Shown one piece after another: positions 47,876-48,527 of a DNA stretch of 48,527 bases. Positions within the stretch are counted from its first letter, which is position 1. The number at the start of each line of letters is the position of its first letter. The stretch is from Purshia tridentata. Its lineage: Eukaryota > Streptophyta > Magnoliopsida > Rosales > Rosaceae. A program made the translations under genes and the position numbers. The stretch covers positions 1-48,527 of the forward strand of contig QANT01005284.1 of assembly GCA_003254885.1 (NCBI GenBank), in the 5' to 3' direction. The notes beneath the pieces were generated by a model that saw nothing but the letters and a program-made list of their open reading frames with translations, did no database searches and was not told where the DNA came from.

Positions 47876-48527
47876 TCCTTGGAAATTCAATGCATCCCTT
47901 TTTATTTATTTGCAAATCTCCAAACTTGCCAACAATATTAGAGCATCTCCAAAAGACTTTTCAATGAAGAATTCTTTATTTTTTGAAAAGAGAGAAGAGT
48001 ATTTTGGACTTCAAGAGACTCTTCAAAATGAATCTTCAATTGAAAATTCAATTTCTCTCTCTTCAAATCTAGGACTCTCTCTCCTCTCTTCAAATATTAA
48101 TAAGTTTATAGTTCCTATACAATTTTCATTCTCTTTCCTCTAATAATAAATTTTCAATTGAATAAATTAAACTTTAAGAATAAATAGTGCATAGAACAAA
48201 TACAAATAATTAGTGAAAAAAATACAAATAATTAATGCATATAATAGATAAAAATATTTAAAATTAGAAGAGTCCTGTAGAGAGTAAAAAAAATTCAAAT
48301 AGCAAATATCACTCTTCAAATTGTCACATAGGCCATCAACTGTGAATTTGAAAAAGTAATTTTACTAGAGTTTTTTGGATATACTTTTAGCTAAACATGA
48401 GTTTAGCATTTATTTTGTTTTATGTATCTTGCTGGCGGGAGGATTGCTACAACAAGCTTCCTTTTGCTTCAATGGATTATTTAATCCTCTTAAAATTAAG
48501 GATTAAGGATGCAATCCCAAGTTTTGG
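47876..48527. other. Sequence right of the hAT element
   Basis: It continues the sequence into which the hAT landed (43183-43305). It contains AGAGCATCTCCAAAAGACT, a phrase common in plant MITEs, but I could not define an element. No gene is seen. Confidence 0.4.

Noticed and set aside
47941-47960. MITE end suggested by GAGCATCTCC
   Set aside because: Only a short common phrase; no partner end or duplication found in the window.

Overview
This is nuclear DNA of a flowering plant. Genes have many short introns with GT-AG borders in AT-rich sequence, encode plant families (BEL1-like homeodomain, class III peroxidase, chloroplast HflX), and sit among hAT, LTR and LINE debris. A woody eudicot, perhaps Rosaceae, is my guess; nothing in the window proves it.

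Layout. 1-9.9 kb is a mosaic: a 500-bp hairpin, a MITE-like inverted repeat, an F-box gene (1993-3366), a LINE RNase H fragment, and broken copies of genes that are intact further along (UBC exon 4, UBC exons 5-6 in inverse orientation, RNase H exons 6-7). 10-36 kb is the gene-rich core: a YeeZ-like epimerase (-), a TLC-domain membrane protein (+), a GT4 glycosyltransferase (-), a peroxidase 9-like gene (-), chloroplast HflX (-) head to head with an RNase H1-like gene (+), and two BEL1-like genes in tandem (-). 36-41 kb holds a UBC16-like E2 gene (+). 41.5-48.5 kb holds a second F-box copy whose 3' end is lost at the border of transposon-rich sequence. Within that sequence a hAT element (8-bp target duplication) carries a nested solo-LTR-like insertion (5-bp target duplication).

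Exon models below were built by hand from splice sites, reading phase and family similarity. Each keeps one open frame: epimerase 343 aa, TLC 242 aa, GT 477 aa, peroxidase 351 aa, HflX 555 aa, RNase H 382 aa, BEL-A 464 aa, BEL-B 640 aa, UBC 161 aa. From memory, epimerase, BEL, GT and UBC16 relatives are also neighbours on Arabidopsis chromosome 1 (around At1g19690-19710 and At1g75410-75440), so the core looks like an old syntenic block with insertions.

Most notable: a probable GC-AG intron in BEL-A whose competing GT donor would remove the homeodomain; the nested hAT/LTR with both target duplications readable; single-N joins that disturb the F-box copies; and the left-hand mosaic built from pieces of genes 20-40 kb away. 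I see no tRNA, rRNA or CRISPR, and nothing that clearly amounts to a new biological system.
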